Positions 46,323 to 55,089 of a stretch of DNA of 64,000 bases are shown piece by piece. The position numbers and the translations under genes were made by a program. Every line of letters starts with the position of its first letter. The stretch's first letter is position 1. The notes beneath the pieces are model-generated. The model had not been told where the DNA came from. It searched no databases and saw nothing but the letters and a program-made list of their open reading frames with translations. Origin of the DNA: Prochlorococcus sp. AG-363-N16 (GTDB taxonomy: Bacteria; Cyanobacteriota; Cyanobacteriia; PCC-6307; Cyanobiaceae); assembly GCA_003280135.1 (NCBI GenBank), contig QCFW01000006.1, positions 1 through 64,000 of the forward strand, read 5' to 3'.

Positions 46323-47519
46323 TTAATTACGCCACCAATCTGTATTTAAGTGATCTTCCAGTTTCCTGGCTTCCCAGTAAGATTGTTTATTAACTAGAGT
46401 TAGTAATATCTTTCTATATTTATTGAGCCTTGATCGACATTGTTTTAATTTGAAATTTTCAAACTCTAATTCAAAGGGGGTAATATAAATACATGTTACA
46501 TCAACTATATTATTAGATGAACTCTCGTTGATTGGTAGACGCAGTCTTACTATGTTTGGAGGCGAGTCCATTGTGTTCATATGACCTGAAACAATAGAAT
46601 CCAATAGACTAACAGGAACAAAATTTGTGATTAATCCACTTTTAAGTAGCTCAATATTTATAACATGTGAAAGTTTTCCTAATCTTTTTTGAAGAGAGTT
46701 CTCTAATGAATTAAGCCAATCATATAGTTGATGAGGTGTCTTTGGAAAAGTAGAATCAATCTCTTCTTGAGAATCTTCTAGATTATTGTATTTAGAATTA
46801 TTAGAATTATTAGAGTTATTAGAATTATTAGAGTTATTAGAATTATTAGAGTTATTAGAATTTATTGAAAATTGATTTTTAGAAAGTGTCTTTTGTGCAA
46901 GTTGAAAAATTGAGCTCAAAATGTCTCTATGGTTGTCTTCTGTATCTAATCTATCTTCATTATTAATGTCAATAATTTCTTCGTTAATTCCATAATCTAT
47001 ATCTTCATTATGTGTGATCTTTTCAGAATCATATTCAATATCACTAGTAAATAAGTCATTATCTATATTATCCCAGTGATTAACATTAATCTTGTTTTCT
47101 AATGGTAATGACATATCTAAAGTTATAGATTTTTTATTGCCAGGATCAATAAATCTGTCTTCTTCAGCGTTATCATTTTTGTCTATAAGTTGTTTAGCCT
47201 TTTCTACAAATAAGTCTTGTTCGAGTTCAATGCTTTTTGCATATTCAAGAAGTTGTTCAATAGTAAGAAGTGATGTTGTTTCGGACAGAATATTAAATAT
47301 TTTTTCTTGAAATATTTTCTGTTTACTTTTCTTGGGCAAATCATCTATATCTTGTTTCGTAATAGTAATCAACTTTAAAATAGACTTCTGAGTAGAGTTT
47401 GATATTATTTCTCTTAATACCTGAAGATAAAGAGCGTAAGCCTTATATAGGTCCAGGCGAAAATTATCTCCTTGAGATTCTAAAAGATCTAACTGGTTCT
47501 GAGGTTGCAATGAAGTCAA
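46323..47519 (-). CDS. Hypothetical protein with Asn/Ser repeat linker
   Basis: This 398-residue protein is not assigned to a family. Residues 1-110 are helical, with LYKAYALYLQVLREII and LTIEQLLEYAKSIE. Residues 130-215 are highly acidic and rich in Asp, Asn and Ile. A low-complexity NNS repeat covers about residues 220-243. The C-terminal 140 residues form a more ordered domain (PHQLYDWLNSLENSLQKRLGKLSHVIN ... EARKLEDHLNTDWW, quoted in parts). This end looks conserved, while the middle looks like a flexible spacer. The gene lies between recG and tsf on their strand, 12 bases after tsf. Confidence 0.65.
   Translation of the reverse strand: MTSLQPQNQLDLLESQGDNFRLDLYKAYALYLQVLREIISNSTQKSILKLITITKQDIDDLPKKSKQKIFQEKIFNILSETTSLLTIEQLLEYAKSIELEQDLFVEKAKQLIDKNDNAEEDRFIDPGNKKSITLDMSLPLENKINVNHWDNIDNDLFTSDIEYDSEKITHNEDIDYGINEEIIDINNEDRLDTEDNHRDILSSIFQLAQKTLSKNQFSINSNNSNNSNNSNNSNNSNNSNNSKYNNLEDSQEEIDSTFPKTPHQLYDWLNSLENSLQKRLGKLSHVINIELLKSGLITNFVPVSLLDSIVSGHMNTMDSPPNIVRLRLPINESSSNNIVDVTCIYITPFELEFENFKLKQCRSRLNKYRKILLTLVNKQSYWEARKLEDHLNTDWWRN
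46792..46863. repeat. Short tandem repeat, 9-bp unit
   Basis: Eight 9-bp units of TTAGAATTA or TTAGAGTTA (last one TTAGAATTT) run head to tail. From the second unit they mostly alternate, giving an 18-bp higher period. They lie in frame in the hypothetical gene and encode Asn-Asn-Ser. Confidence 0.9.
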
Positions 47520-47531
47520 GTAATCGATTAA

Positions 47532-48188
47532 TTAATTTGATGAAATAGAGGCTACCTCTTCAGCAAAATCTACTTGATCTACTTCTATTCCCTCACCCAA
47601 GGTGTATCGTGTAAACCTTCTAACCTTTACGTTTTCTCCAATCTTTCCAGCTACTTGCTTTATTAATTCTTGAAGGGTAACAGAACTATCTTTTATAAAA
47701 GGTTGTTCTAACAATGCTAATTCCTTTAATCTCTTACCAATTCTTCCATCAACTATTTTTGATTTAATCTGATCAGGTTTACCTTGTAAATCATCTCTAC
47801 CCATCTCTATCTTCCTTTCCCTATCAACAATATCATCAGGGATATCATCTACAGAAACATATTCAACATTTGGACAAGCGGCTACCTGCATTGCAACATC
47901 TCTAAGTAGACCTTTAAAGATATCTCCTCTGGCAACAAAATCAGTCTCGCAATTAATTTCCAAGAGTACTCCTACTCTCGCCCCTGTATGGATATAACTA
48001 CCTATTGAGCCTTCAGCTGCTACACGACCTAATTTTTTCTCTGCACTTGCAATTCCTTTTTGCCTTAACCATTCAATAGCCTTATCCAGATCTGCTGAAG
48101 TTTCGGATAATGCTTTCTTACAATCCATCATGCCAGCTCCTGTTTTGTCCCTTAGATCCTTAACAAGTTTGGCTGTAATTTCAGGCAT
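47532..48188 (-). CDS. tsf: Tsf, elongation factor Ts
   Basis: EF-Ts recycles EF-Tu by releasing GDP. The 218-residue length matches the short cyanobacterial form. The N-terminal UBA-like domain has [20 protein letters not shown] near residue 8 and [16 protein letters not shown]. The nucleotide-exchange core has the [13 protein letters not shown] motif near residue 78. It follows rpsB by 56 bases on the same strand, the usual rpsB-tsf operon, so it would share the rpsB leader control. No terminator is evident between the two. Confidence 0.96.
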   Translation of the reverse strand: MPEITAKLVKDLRDKTGAGMMDCKKALSETSADLDKAIEWLRQKGIASAEKKLGRVAAEGSIGSYIHTGARVGVLLEINCETDFVARGDIFKGLLRDVAMQVAACPNVEYVSVDDIPDDIVDRERKIEMGRDDLQGKPDQIKSKIVDGRIGKRLKELALLEQPFIKDSSVTLQELIKQVAGKIGENVKVRRFTRYTLGEGIEVDQVDFAEEVASISSN

Positions 48189-48244
48189 TTTTTTTTAAAT
48201 AAAGTGTTTAAGTAAAATTAATTAATAAATTATTTTTTTATTCT

Positions 48245-48967
48245 CTAAGAATACCTATTCCTATTACCTGAGCGTTGATCATTAGAACCTTGTCTGCCTT
48301 CGTTTATGGCATCGGCTAATCGTCCAAGCACTAATTGGACTGATCTAACAGCATCATCATTACAAGGAATTGGAACTTCACAAAGATCTGGATCACAATT
48401 GGTGTCCAACATAGAAACAAGTGGTATGTCTAATTTACGGGCCTCCAGAACAGCATTAGACTCTCTTCTTTGATCAACCAAGACGACAACATCAGGAAGT
48501 CTTTTCATGCCTTTTAACCCACCAAGATATTTTTGGAGACGCTCTAATTCGTGACGTAATACAGAAGCCTCTTTTTTAGGTCTCATTGCTATTGCCCCAC
48601 TTGATTCCATTCTTTCGAGATCCTTAAGGCGATCGATACGAGCCTTCATAGTCGTCCAGTTAGTTAGCATTCCTCCCAACCATCTTTGATTGACATAAGC
48701 AGCTCCGCATCTATTTGCCTCTTGAGCTACTACCTCGGAAGCTTGTTTCTTAGTACCGACAAATAAGAATCTCTTACCACTTTTTGCGGCATTTCTAGTC
48801 CACTTGTATGCAGTATTCATGCATAAAGCTGTTTTAACTAGGTCAATAATATGTACACCATTTCTCGCGCAATATATATAGCGAGACATTTTAGGGTTCC
48901 ATCTTCTAGTCTGATGCCCAAAGTGGGCACCAGCTTCCATCATCTCAGAAAGAGTTACAACAGCCAT
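48245..48967 (-). CDS. rpsB: Ribosomal protein S2
   Basis: S2 binds late to the small ribosomal subunit and is needed for S1 binding in bacteria that have it. The 240-residue protein has [19 protein letters not shown] near residue 9, [24 protein letters not shown] and [12 protein letters not shown] near residue 92. [16 protein letters not shown] near residue 160 and [13 protein letters not shown] follow. The C-terminus is a short basic tail. It begins the rpsB-tsf operon. Its start codon is preceded by a GGAGG too far away for normal use and by a pseudoknot-forming leader, which suggests autogenous control. Confidence 0.97.
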   Translation of the reverse strand: MAVVTLSEMMEAGAHFGHQTRRWNPKMSRYIYCARNGVHIIDLVKTALCMNTAYKWTRNAAKSGKRFLFVGTKKQASEVVAQEANRCGAAYVNQRWLGGMLTNWTTMKARIDRLKDLERMESSGAIAMRPKKEASVLRHELERLQKYLGGLKGMKRLPDVVVLVDQRRESNAVLEARKLDIPLVSMLDTNCDPDLCEVPIPCNDDAVRSVQLVLGRLADAINEGRQGSNDQRSGNRNRYS

Positions 48968-48975
48968 TTGTTAGG

Positions 48976-49047
48976 GTTTCGGGTTAGCCTCCACCTGATA
49001 GGAAAGAAAAAAGTTTGAAAATTTTTCTCACCCGAAACATTCAGGTG
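48976..49047 (-). promoter_or_regulatory. rpsB leader pseudoknot, probable S2 autoregulatory element
   Basis: Reading the minus strand, CACCTGA (49047-49041) can pair with TCAGGTG (48998-48992). GTTTCGGGT (49038-49030) can pair with ACCCGAAAC (48984-48976). The two stems, of 7 and 9 perfect bp, interleave as an H-type pseudoknot. The second stem ends eight bases before the rpsB ATG. A GGAGG (48992-48988) lies at the junction. E. coli rpsB-tsf is known to be repressed by S2 through a structured leader; its use here is inference. Confidence 0.7.
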
Positions 49048-49088
49048 TGCGGTTTAATTTACCTAAACAATTTATCAAAAAAGATGCA

Positions 49089-50021
49089 TTAATGTATACC
49101 TTTTTTTGCGGCTTCTTTAAAAATCTCTCTAACACAGATTAGATTTAGAGGTATTCTTAGGATTTCATTAGCAATAGAAGCATACCCATTTTTGACTAAT
49201 AGATCTAAGACTGGTTTAATTCTTGATGTATTAATAATTCCGAAAATCGTCAAAATCTCCCATAGTATTCTGTGAACAAAGGTAAACTGAATCATTAGTC
49301 TAACCCTTAATGAAGGATGTTTTAAAAAGAATGTTAGACCCATCTTTGCTCTTTCCTTTTCGACCCTAATTAAGTGTGGGATTTGTTCTGTAGAAAAAGC
49401 AGGATGCCAATGATAACCTTTCGCCTTGGGACATTTAATTAATTTAACACCCATGAGCCTCAATCTCTCACCCAGTTCAAGATCTTCCCAGCCATACAAT
49501 CTAAATTCTGGATCAAACAAGCCAGAAGCCTTCAACACATTCTTATCTATAGCTACATTACCTGTTGCAAAATATGCCCAAGAAATATCACTAAATTTAT
49601 ATGGCTCGATCGTAGGATTTTCAAAATTTGCTGTGTTAATTACTGAACCATAAGTAAAGCAAAGTTTATTATTACTAGTTTTCCATGAATCAATTAAAAA
49701 CTTAGCATGGTAATTAAGAAACGATTCTGTAACAACTAGGTCACTATCTATAAAAACTATTACATCACCATTGGCTCTAGAGACGCCATTATTTCTTGCT
49801 GCACCTGCTCCAAGATGATTTTGCAATATTAATTCTACATGTGGAAATTCATCTTTGTTTTTAGATAAATATTCCTTAGTACCATCAGTAGATCCATCAT
49901 CAACAACAATTACTTCATAACGATCTATGCGAGATGATAGTTGCTGCTTTTCTAACGCATATAAACACTTCTTTAGAATAGGAAAGCGATTATAAGTTGG
50001 TATAACTACACTGATAAACAT
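49089..50021 (-). CDS. Family 2 glycosyltransferase
   Basis: The 310-residue protein is a GT-A fold sugar transferase. The N-terminus has VVIPTYNRFPILKKCL, the first nucleotide-binding Asp is in VVDDGSTDGTKEYL near residue 40, and the metal site is in VIVFIDSDLVVT near residue 90. The acceptor-side ED pair is in YGWEDLELGERLRLMG near residue 180. No transmembrane anchor stands out before the C-terminal hydrophobic helices. The likely role is in outer polysaccharide or LPS synthesis; sugar and acceptor are unknown. It stands alone near rpsB, and no glycan cluster surrounds it. Confidence 0.85.
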   Translation of the reverse strand: MFISVVIPTYNRFPILKKCLYALEKQQLSSRIDRYEVIVVDDGSTDGTKEYLSKNKDEFPHVELILQNHLGAGAARNNGVSRANGDVIVFIDSDLVVTESFLNYHAKFLIDSWKTSNNKLCFTYGSVINTANFENPTIEPYKFSDISWAYFATGNVAIDKNVLKASGLFDPEFRLYGWEDLELGERLRLMGVKLIKCPKAKGYHWHPAFSTEQIPHLIRVEKERAKMGLTFFLKHPSLRVRLMIQFTFVHRILWEILTIFGIINTSRIKPVLDLLVKNGYASIANEILRIPLNLICVREIFKEAAKKGIH

Positions 50022-50075
50022 TAATTGGTCCTGATGATTAATTAATTAAATACTGAATCAAGTATTTATTTAAAT

Positions 50076-50225
50076 TTAATCAGCAGCACCTCCATTATTT
50101 GCTGTCCCTGTAACTCCATTACCGGCTCCTTCACCAGCTGAACGTAATTTACGTTTTTTAAATTTTCGTGCATAAGCCCTATTTCTCTCATGTTTCTCTT
50201 TTTTTAAATTTCTTCTTTTAGACAT
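50076..50225 (-). CDS. Small basic protein, 49 residues
   Basis: An open frame from the ATG at 50225 to the TAA at 50076 encodes a 49-residue protein. The first 30 residues are very basic (MSKRRNLKKEKHERNRAYAR then KFKKRKLRS), followed by a Gly/Ala/Asn-rich tail with GEGAGNGVTG. Such composition resembles small ribosome-associated proteins. Similar short proteins occur next to other genes in picocyanobacteria, as far as I recall, but I cannot name a family. It fits the gap between the glycosyltransferase and the DevA-like gene. RNA binding is inferred from charge alone. Confidence 0.65.
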   Translation of the reverse strand: MSKRRNLKKEKHERNRAYARKFKKRKLRSAGEGAGNGVTGTANNGGAAD

Positions 50226-50260
50226 TGATCAGAAAAGTTTTATATATTTTACCAATGTAC

Positions 50261-50947
50261 TCAATTATTGGTAAGTATTGATCCATCTTCCATTTTTAAG
50301 AGACGATCTGCCACATCAAGAATTCTAGGATCATGAGTGACAATAAGTACAGAGCATGATTGCTCTAGTGCTAAACGTTTTAATAAAGATACAATTTCTC
50401 TGCCAGTGGCACTATCCAAAGCAGCTGTTGGCTCGTCTGCTAGCAACAGTTTAGGCCGAGCAGCTAAAGCCCTAGCTATTGCTATACGTTGTTTTTGACC
50501 TCCAGATAGATTTTGAGGCAGCTTGTGAGATTCATCTGATAGCCCTACTTCATTTAACCACTTACGAGATTGTTGCCTACGGAACATATAAGTTTGGTTA
50601 GGAAGTAGATCTGCTCCCATTTGTACATTTTGTTCTGCCGTCAAACAACGCAAGAGATTGTGACCCTGAAAAATCATACCTATATTTCTTCTTAATTTTT
50701 GACGAGTATTTCTTGTTGAATTCCTTAATTGTTTTCCAAAAACATATAAGTCGCCTTCCTGAATATTTCTTAAAGCTCCAATAAGTGTTAAAAGAGTTGT
50801 TTTTCCACATCCAGATGGTCCAGTTAACAAGACAACTTCTCCTGGCTTAATTGTCATAGAAATTGAGTGAAGAACTTGTTTCTTCATAGAACCCTCTCCA
50901 TACCAATGTGAAAGTTTCCTTATTTCTACTGTTAATAATTCTTTCAT
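50261..50947 (-). CDS. DevA-like ABC exporter ATPase
   Basis: This 228-residue ATPase pairs with the DevC-like permease and DevB-like fusion protein next to it. Walker A GPSGCGKTTLL lies near residue 42, the Q-loop IFQGHNLL near residue 91, the signature LSGGQKQRIAIARALA near residue 144 and Walker B LLADEPTAALDS near residue 165. The LolD/MacB-type family suits lipid, peptide or drug export. The founding DevBCA of Anabaena exports heterocyst glycolipids, but a unicellular cell has no heterocysts, so the cargo must differ. It lies 31 bases after devC on the same strand. Confidence 0.85.
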   Translation of the reverse strand: MKELLTVEIRKLSHWYGEGSMKKQVLHSISMTIKPGEVVLLTGPSGCGKTTLLTLIGALRNIQEGDLYVFGKQLRNSTRNTRQKLRRNIGMIFQGHNLLRCLTAEQNVQMGADLLPNQTYMFRRQQSRKWLNEVGLSDESHKLPQNLSGGQKQRIAIARALAARPKLLLADEPTAALDSATGREIVSLLKRLALEQSCSVLIVTHDPRILDVADRLLKMEDGSILTNN

Positions 50948-50978
50948 ATGTTAAGAAATTAAAAGGTTAAATAATCAC

Positions 50979-52151
50979 TTAAAAGATATCTGCAGGATCA
51001 GCATCAACTAACCTTCGCATTGCTAATGTAGCTGATCCCATACACATTATTAGAATTAAAAAGAAAACTGTAAATGCTCTACTAAGATCCATGGAAACTG
51101 GCAGTTTGGTTGAAATCCTAACCAGTGAATAAAGAAATTCTCCTGCTATATAAGCAGGAATGTAACCCAATATTGAAAGAAATAAAGCTTCTCGTGCAAC
51201 TACTGCTAGGAGAGTCTTAATTTTATATCCCATTGCAAGTAATGTTGCATATTCTGGTAAATGATCACTAACATCACTATAAAGAATTTGGTAAACTATT
51301 ACACATCCAACTATAAATCCCATAGCTGCACCAAGTGTAAATATAAAGCCTATAGATGTACTATTTTTCCAATAATTCTTTTCAAAATTAATAAATTGAT
51401 CTGATGTTAAAACTCTTACATCATTAGGTAGGCTCTTTTTTAATGATTCAACAACCTTATGAGGTTCAACATTATCTTTTATTCGAATTAATCCAATTTC
51501 TATACTCCCTCTGGGCAATCTAGGAACTAAATCTAAATAAGTCTCTCTACTAGTAATTAAATTTCCATCAGCACCAAATGAGGGTCCAAGAGTAACTAGT
51601 CCCGCTACTCTAATTCTCTTTCCAGCAACTTCAGTCTCAACTAATTTTCCATTAGTAAACCATTCTTCTATTGGGCCAAACTCTCTCCTAGATAAGACAT
51701 CAAAAAGAACGCGTCCTTTTATCTTTAATAAAGTAGATTTTTCTTTAAAATCTGGGTCATTTAATAAAGGATCATTTGGTTCAAATCCTAAAGCTAGAAT
51801 AGATCTTGTAGATAGAGTCTCTGGGTTTCGCCAAAGAAGAAAATTCCAATTTACGGGTGTTATTCCAATAACATCTGGATGAGCCATGGATTGAACAAGC
51901 CTTCTTCGCGGAAAGCCACTCATGGCTATCGAACTCATAGATCGAGGACTCATTAATACTAGATCTGCGTCAAATAGCCTATGAACAGTTACACTTGCAT
52001 CAAATAAACCATCCCTAAAGCCTAATTGCATAAACATAAGTATTCCAGCGAAACAAATTCCTGCCAAAGCGACAAATAACCTTAAGGGCTGTCTAGAAAG
52101 CAACAACCAAGCAAGTGGTATACGCCTAAACTTAAACGAATTAAATATCAT
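50979..52151 (-). CDS. DevC-like ABC exporter permease
   Basis: The 390-residue protein has the FtsX/MacB-type layout. One N-terminal membrane segment (LFVALAGICFAGILMFMQLGF) is followed by an outside domain of about 230 residues. Three C-terminal helices (IGFIFTLGAAMGFIVGCVIVYQIL, SILGYIPAYIAGEFLYSLV, AFTVFFLILIMCMGSATLAM) are quoted in parts. The AxRRLVDADPADIF tail is typical of DevC. Its start overlaps the DevB stop by four bases. Together with DevA and DevB it forms a complete tripartite inner-membrane exporter needing an outer-membrane channel not in the window. Confidence 0.85.
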   Translation of the reverse strand: MIFNSFKFRRIPLAWLLLSRQPLRLFVALAGICFAGILMFMQLGFRDGLFDASVTVHRLFDADLVLMSPRSMSSIAMSGFPRRRLVQSMAHPDVIGITPVNWNFLLWRNPETLSTRSILALGFEPNDPLLNDPDFKEKSTLLKIKGRVLFDVLSRREFGPIEEWFTNGKLVETEVAGKRIRVAGLVTLGPSFGADGNLITSRETYLDLVPRLPRGSIEIGLIRIKDNVEPHKVVESLKKSLPNDVRVLTSDQFINFEKNYWKNSTSIGFIFTLGAAMGFIVGCVIVYQILYSDVSDHLPEYATLLAMGYKIKTLLAVVAREALFLSILGYIPAYIAGEFLYSLVRISTKLPVSMDLSRAFTVFFLILIMCMGSATLAMRRLVDADPADIF

Positions 52152-53110
52152 TTTGGCTGAAATCTGGCAATAACCTTCATACCTGTAAAGTTAGTAACTT
52201 TATCAGAAGATTGTTTTTCTAAAGTTACTATTACTTCAACTATTCTTGCATCTGCATCACCTGTTGGATCTGTAGATAGGACCTTTCTTTGTTCTATTTT
52301 TGGGCTTATTTTATGAACAGTACCAGTCAAGTTACCTTCAAAGCCTCCATTCTCACTTATCAATGAAACTTCTTGACCAAGATAAACTCTATTTATATCT
52401 GACTCATAAACTTCAATCAAGGCCTCCATTAAATTAGTTCGTCCAACCTGTAAAACACCATCTGCTCCAGGGCGTTCACCCTCTCTATAGTTAATCTTAA
52501 GTACTATTCCATTAATTGGACTCATTAAGGTCGTTTTATTTAAATCTATTTCTAATCCTTCTATTTCTAAAACTAATTGCTTCTGCTTTCCTTTTAACTG
52601 ATTTAATTTATCTTGCTCAAATTCGAGTAAATTTATAGGAGTAGCTCCCTGATCTGCAGCCTTCTTATAACGTGAGACTTGAACTTCTTGAAAAATAATA
52701 TTGTTTTCTAGCGACTCTAATCTAGCCATGGAAATATTTAAATCTGATAAAACACTGTCTTGATTATCAAAAATTACTAGAGATTGTCCTATCTGAATAG
52801 AATCCCCTTCTTCAACTAGAAGTTGATCTATTCTTGGGATTCCACCTGTTCTTAAGTTAGGGGCTGCTAAAAATCTTGTTTCACCTATAGGTCGAATCTG
52901 ACCTAGAGCAGCTACTGCCTCAAGAGGTCGCTCTATTTCTAAATAATCCTTTGATGGCAAATTCGGCTGAATAACTTTTCTATTAAATGAAAAATAACTA
53001 CCTAAAGATAAAATTCCAAGAACTGATAATACAAAAACTTTTAATTTGTTAGGCTTTAAAATTGATCTGGGCAGTCGAATAAAACCATATCTATATATTG
53101 ATCTGCCCAC
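52148..53110 (-). CDS. DevB-like HlyD-family membrane fusion protein
   Basis: The 320-residue periplasmic adaptor has one N-terminal membrane segment (VFVLSVLGILSLGSYFSF). A long alpha-helical hairpin follows (LESLENNIIFQEVQVSRYKKAADQG and KLNQLKGKQKQLVLEIEGLE, in parts). A barrel/lipoyl core with GDSIQIGQSLVIFD and SPINGIVLKINYREGERP completes it. The start is uncertain. The GTG at 53110 gives a 55-base overlap with pcyA; a longer form from 53173 gives 118. Overlap with pcyA suggests shared transcription. It connects DevA and DevC to an outer-membrane channel. Confidence 0.78.
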   Translation of the reverse strand: MGRSIYRYGFIRLPRSILKPNKLKVFVLSVLGILSLGSYFSFNRKVIQPNLPSKDYLEIERPLEAVAALGQIRPIGETRFLAAPNLRTGGIPRIDQLLVEEGDSIQIGQSLVIFDNQDSVLSDLNISMARLESLENNIIFQEVQVSRYKKAADQGATPINLLEFEQDKLNQLKGKQKQLVLEIEGLEIDLNKTTLMSPINGIVLKINYREGERPGADGVLQVGRTNLMEALIEVYESDINRVYLGQEVSLISENGGFEGNLTGTVHKISPKIEQRKVLSTDPTGDADARIVEVIVTLEKQSSDKVTNFTGMKVIARFQPK

Positions 53111-53793
53111 TTTGGACCAAATATTTTTGATAGTACACCTCGCGTCTTGTCGTTGCATTTTTGTTGCTGACAATAATTTCTTTGATGTTTATACCTTTCA
53201 ATGGTAATAGGTGATTGGTCAGAATTAGGCTCAATGGAATCGGAGTGAGATATTAAAATATTTATAAAATCATCAACTGTATTAAAAAAAAGAGTTGATT
53301 CATCAAAATCGTGAGGTTTTATAAATTGGACATATGGTGAAAAAATAGTTCCCCAATTCGGTAAGGGTCTCTTATTTGTAAATTTAGGAATATCAAGGGA
53401 AGATAATTTCTTATCTATAGAACTGGGAAGAGATTTATTAACAGGTGAGAGATCAACTATCGCTGCTGAAATACCATCTATTGTAGAGACTATATCAACA
53501 CCAAAAATAGGTAAATCATAGCTAGGTTCTGGGAAGAAAACACTATGTAAAATTTCTAATGAAGAACCTAGTTGAGCTATTTCTAAATGAATTTTCCTAA
53601 AACCTCTAGCCTTAAAAAATTTGTTAACAATGAAAACTTCATCTCCAGCCAGCTCTCCATATACATTTATCAACTCTGGGTTCAAATTGATCACAACGAG
53701 ATCTCTAAGGCCATTAGTTTTTTGGCAAATAAGATCTGATACTGAGTTAATAAGTTGATTCAGTGGGGAATTACCAAAACAAGTAATCAACAA
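53056..53793 (-). CDS. pcyA: PcyA, phycocyanobilin:ferredoxin oxidoreductase
   Basis: PcyA reduces biliverdin by four electrons from ferredoxin to phycocyanobilin. The 245-residue protein keeps the bilin-reductase core. VNKFFKARGFRKIHLEIAQ carries Glu71, LEILHSVFFPEP carries His83, and LPIFGVDIV carries Asp100. These match Glu76, His88 and Asp105 of the Synechocystis enzyme with a constant offset of five. ISAAIVDLSPV and the tail YCQQQKCNDKTRGVLSKIFG are also typical. In a cell without phycobilisomes its product may serve a phytochrome-like sensor or residual phycobiliprotein; which is unknown. Confidence 0.92.
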   Translation of the reverse strand: MLITCFGNSPLNQLINSVSDLICQKTNGLRDLVVINLNPELINVYGELAGDEVFIVNKFFKARGFRKIHLEIAQLGSSLEILHSVFFPEPSYDLPIFGVDIVSTIDGISAAIVDLSPVNKSLPSSIDKKLSSLDIPKFTNKRPLPNWGTIFSPYVQFIKPHDFDESTLFFNTVDDFINILISHSDSIEPNSDQSPITIERYKHQRNYCQQQKCNDKTRGVLSKIFGPKWADQYIDMVLFDCPDQF

Positions 53794-53836
53794 TATGCGA
53801 AAAGGGAGCAGAATGGTATTTTGATAAAAAAACTTG

Positions 53837-55084
53837 GTGAAAGAACCTGTTACAGAAAAATGGATATTAGAAGGAGGAGCTCAATGCATATCTGCTTTGG
53901 TCCCTAATGCCCCTTTGCTATGCCTAGACATATGGTGTAAAGCGGGAAGTATCAATGAAAAGAAAGGAGAAGAGGGACTTGCACATTTTTTAGAACACAT
54001 GCTTTTCAAAGGAAGTGGCAAATTGGCTAAAGGTGACTTTGACCTCAAGATTGAATCCATTGGTGGCAGTAGTAATGCAGCTACTGGCTATGATGATGTT
54101 CATTATTATGTTTTGATACCTCCAGATAAAATAGATCAAGGAATAGATCTACTTGCACAACTTGTACTTAATCCTCTTTTTGATAAAAAGGAATTTGATC
54201 TTGAAAGAGAAGTTGTTTTAGAGGAAATAGCACAGCAAAATGATCAGCCAGACGAAACAATATTCCAGAGTCTTCTCGAAGAATGTTGGAGTAATCAACC
54301 ATATGGAAGACCTATATTAGGTAGTGAATATAGTCTAAAGGGAACTAGTTGCGATAGTATGAAAAGCTTTCATGAGAGATTATATCTAGCTAGAAATATT
54401 GTCCTTTCTATTGCTGGTAATGTTCCAACTAATATTAAAGATATCGTACAAAATAGTGAATTTGGTGCTCTTACCAAAAACATCACTAAAAACATCGATA
54501 CAATAAATCAATCAGATCATATTTTTTACACTGGATATAAAGAGTTAAAGGTAGAGAGGCTAGAGAGTTCTCGTATTATAATTGGCTGGGAGTTACCACC
54601 TACAAAAGATGAATTTAATTCAATAGGGGCCGATATAATAAGTTCACTTTTAGCTGAAGGTAGAAAAAGTCTACTCGTAAATACACTTGTAGAGAAGTTG
54701 CGTTTAGTAAACAATATAGATGTAGATGTAACTACTCTTGAAAAGGGAGGAGTTCTTATTTTAGAGGCTTTGTGCGAAGAAAAGAATATTATCAAAGTAG
54801 AGCAGCATATTCATGCACTTATATCAGATATAGGTAAAAATGGTATTTCTAAAGAAGACTTCAACAGAGCTAAGAAACTAGTTTTAAATAGTCATTGCTT
54901 TTATCAAGAAACACCTAGACAAATTGCAGGATTAAAAGGCAATCAACACTTATGGGGAAGAAGCACAAGTTTGTCAAAAGAGAAAGAAATAGCTGACAAA
55001 TGGACACCTAATAAACTAAAAGATAGAATTATAAATAATTTTATACCTGAAAATAGTTTCACAATTATAGCAACACAAAAATAG
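53837..55084 (+). CDS. M16-family zinc peptidase (active subunit)
   Basis: This 415-residue pitrilysin-type protease has the inverted zinc motif HFLEH in GLAHFLEHMLFKGSGKLAKG near residue 49. The downstream Glu is in EREVVLEEIAQ near residue 130. It has SIGGSSNAATGYDDVHYYV and the C-terminal regulatory repeat. Members of this size degrade or process peptides, often as heterodimers. The start is GTG at 53837; a TTG one codon earlier is possible. It is divergent from pcyA with 43 bases between and is followed after six bases by a second M16 gene. Confidence 0.88.
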   Translation: MKEPVTEKWILEGGAQCISALVPNAPLLCLDIWCKAGSINEKKGEEGLAHFLEHMLFKGSGKLAKGDFDLKIESIGGSSNAATGYDDVHYYVLIPPDKIDQGIDLLAQLVLNPLFDKKEFDLEREVVLEEIAQQNDQPDETIFQSLLEECWSNQPYGRPILGSEYSLKGTSCDSMKSFHERLYLARNIVLSIAGNVPTNIKDIVQNSEFGALTKNITKNIDTINQSDHIFYTGYKELKVERLESSRIIIGWELPPTKDEFNSIGADIISSLLAEGRKSLLVNTLVEKLRLVNNIDVDVTTLEKGGVLILEALCEEKNIIKVEQHIHALISDIGKNGISKEDFNRAKKLVLNSHCFYQETPRQIAGLKGNQHLWGRSTSLSKEKEIADKWTPNKLKDRIINNFIPENSFTIIATQK

Positions 55085-55089
55085 AAAAA

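Noticed and set aside
46792-46863. CRISPR-like array
   Set aside because: Units are 9 bp, contiguous and in frame within a coding gene, without spacers or cas genes.
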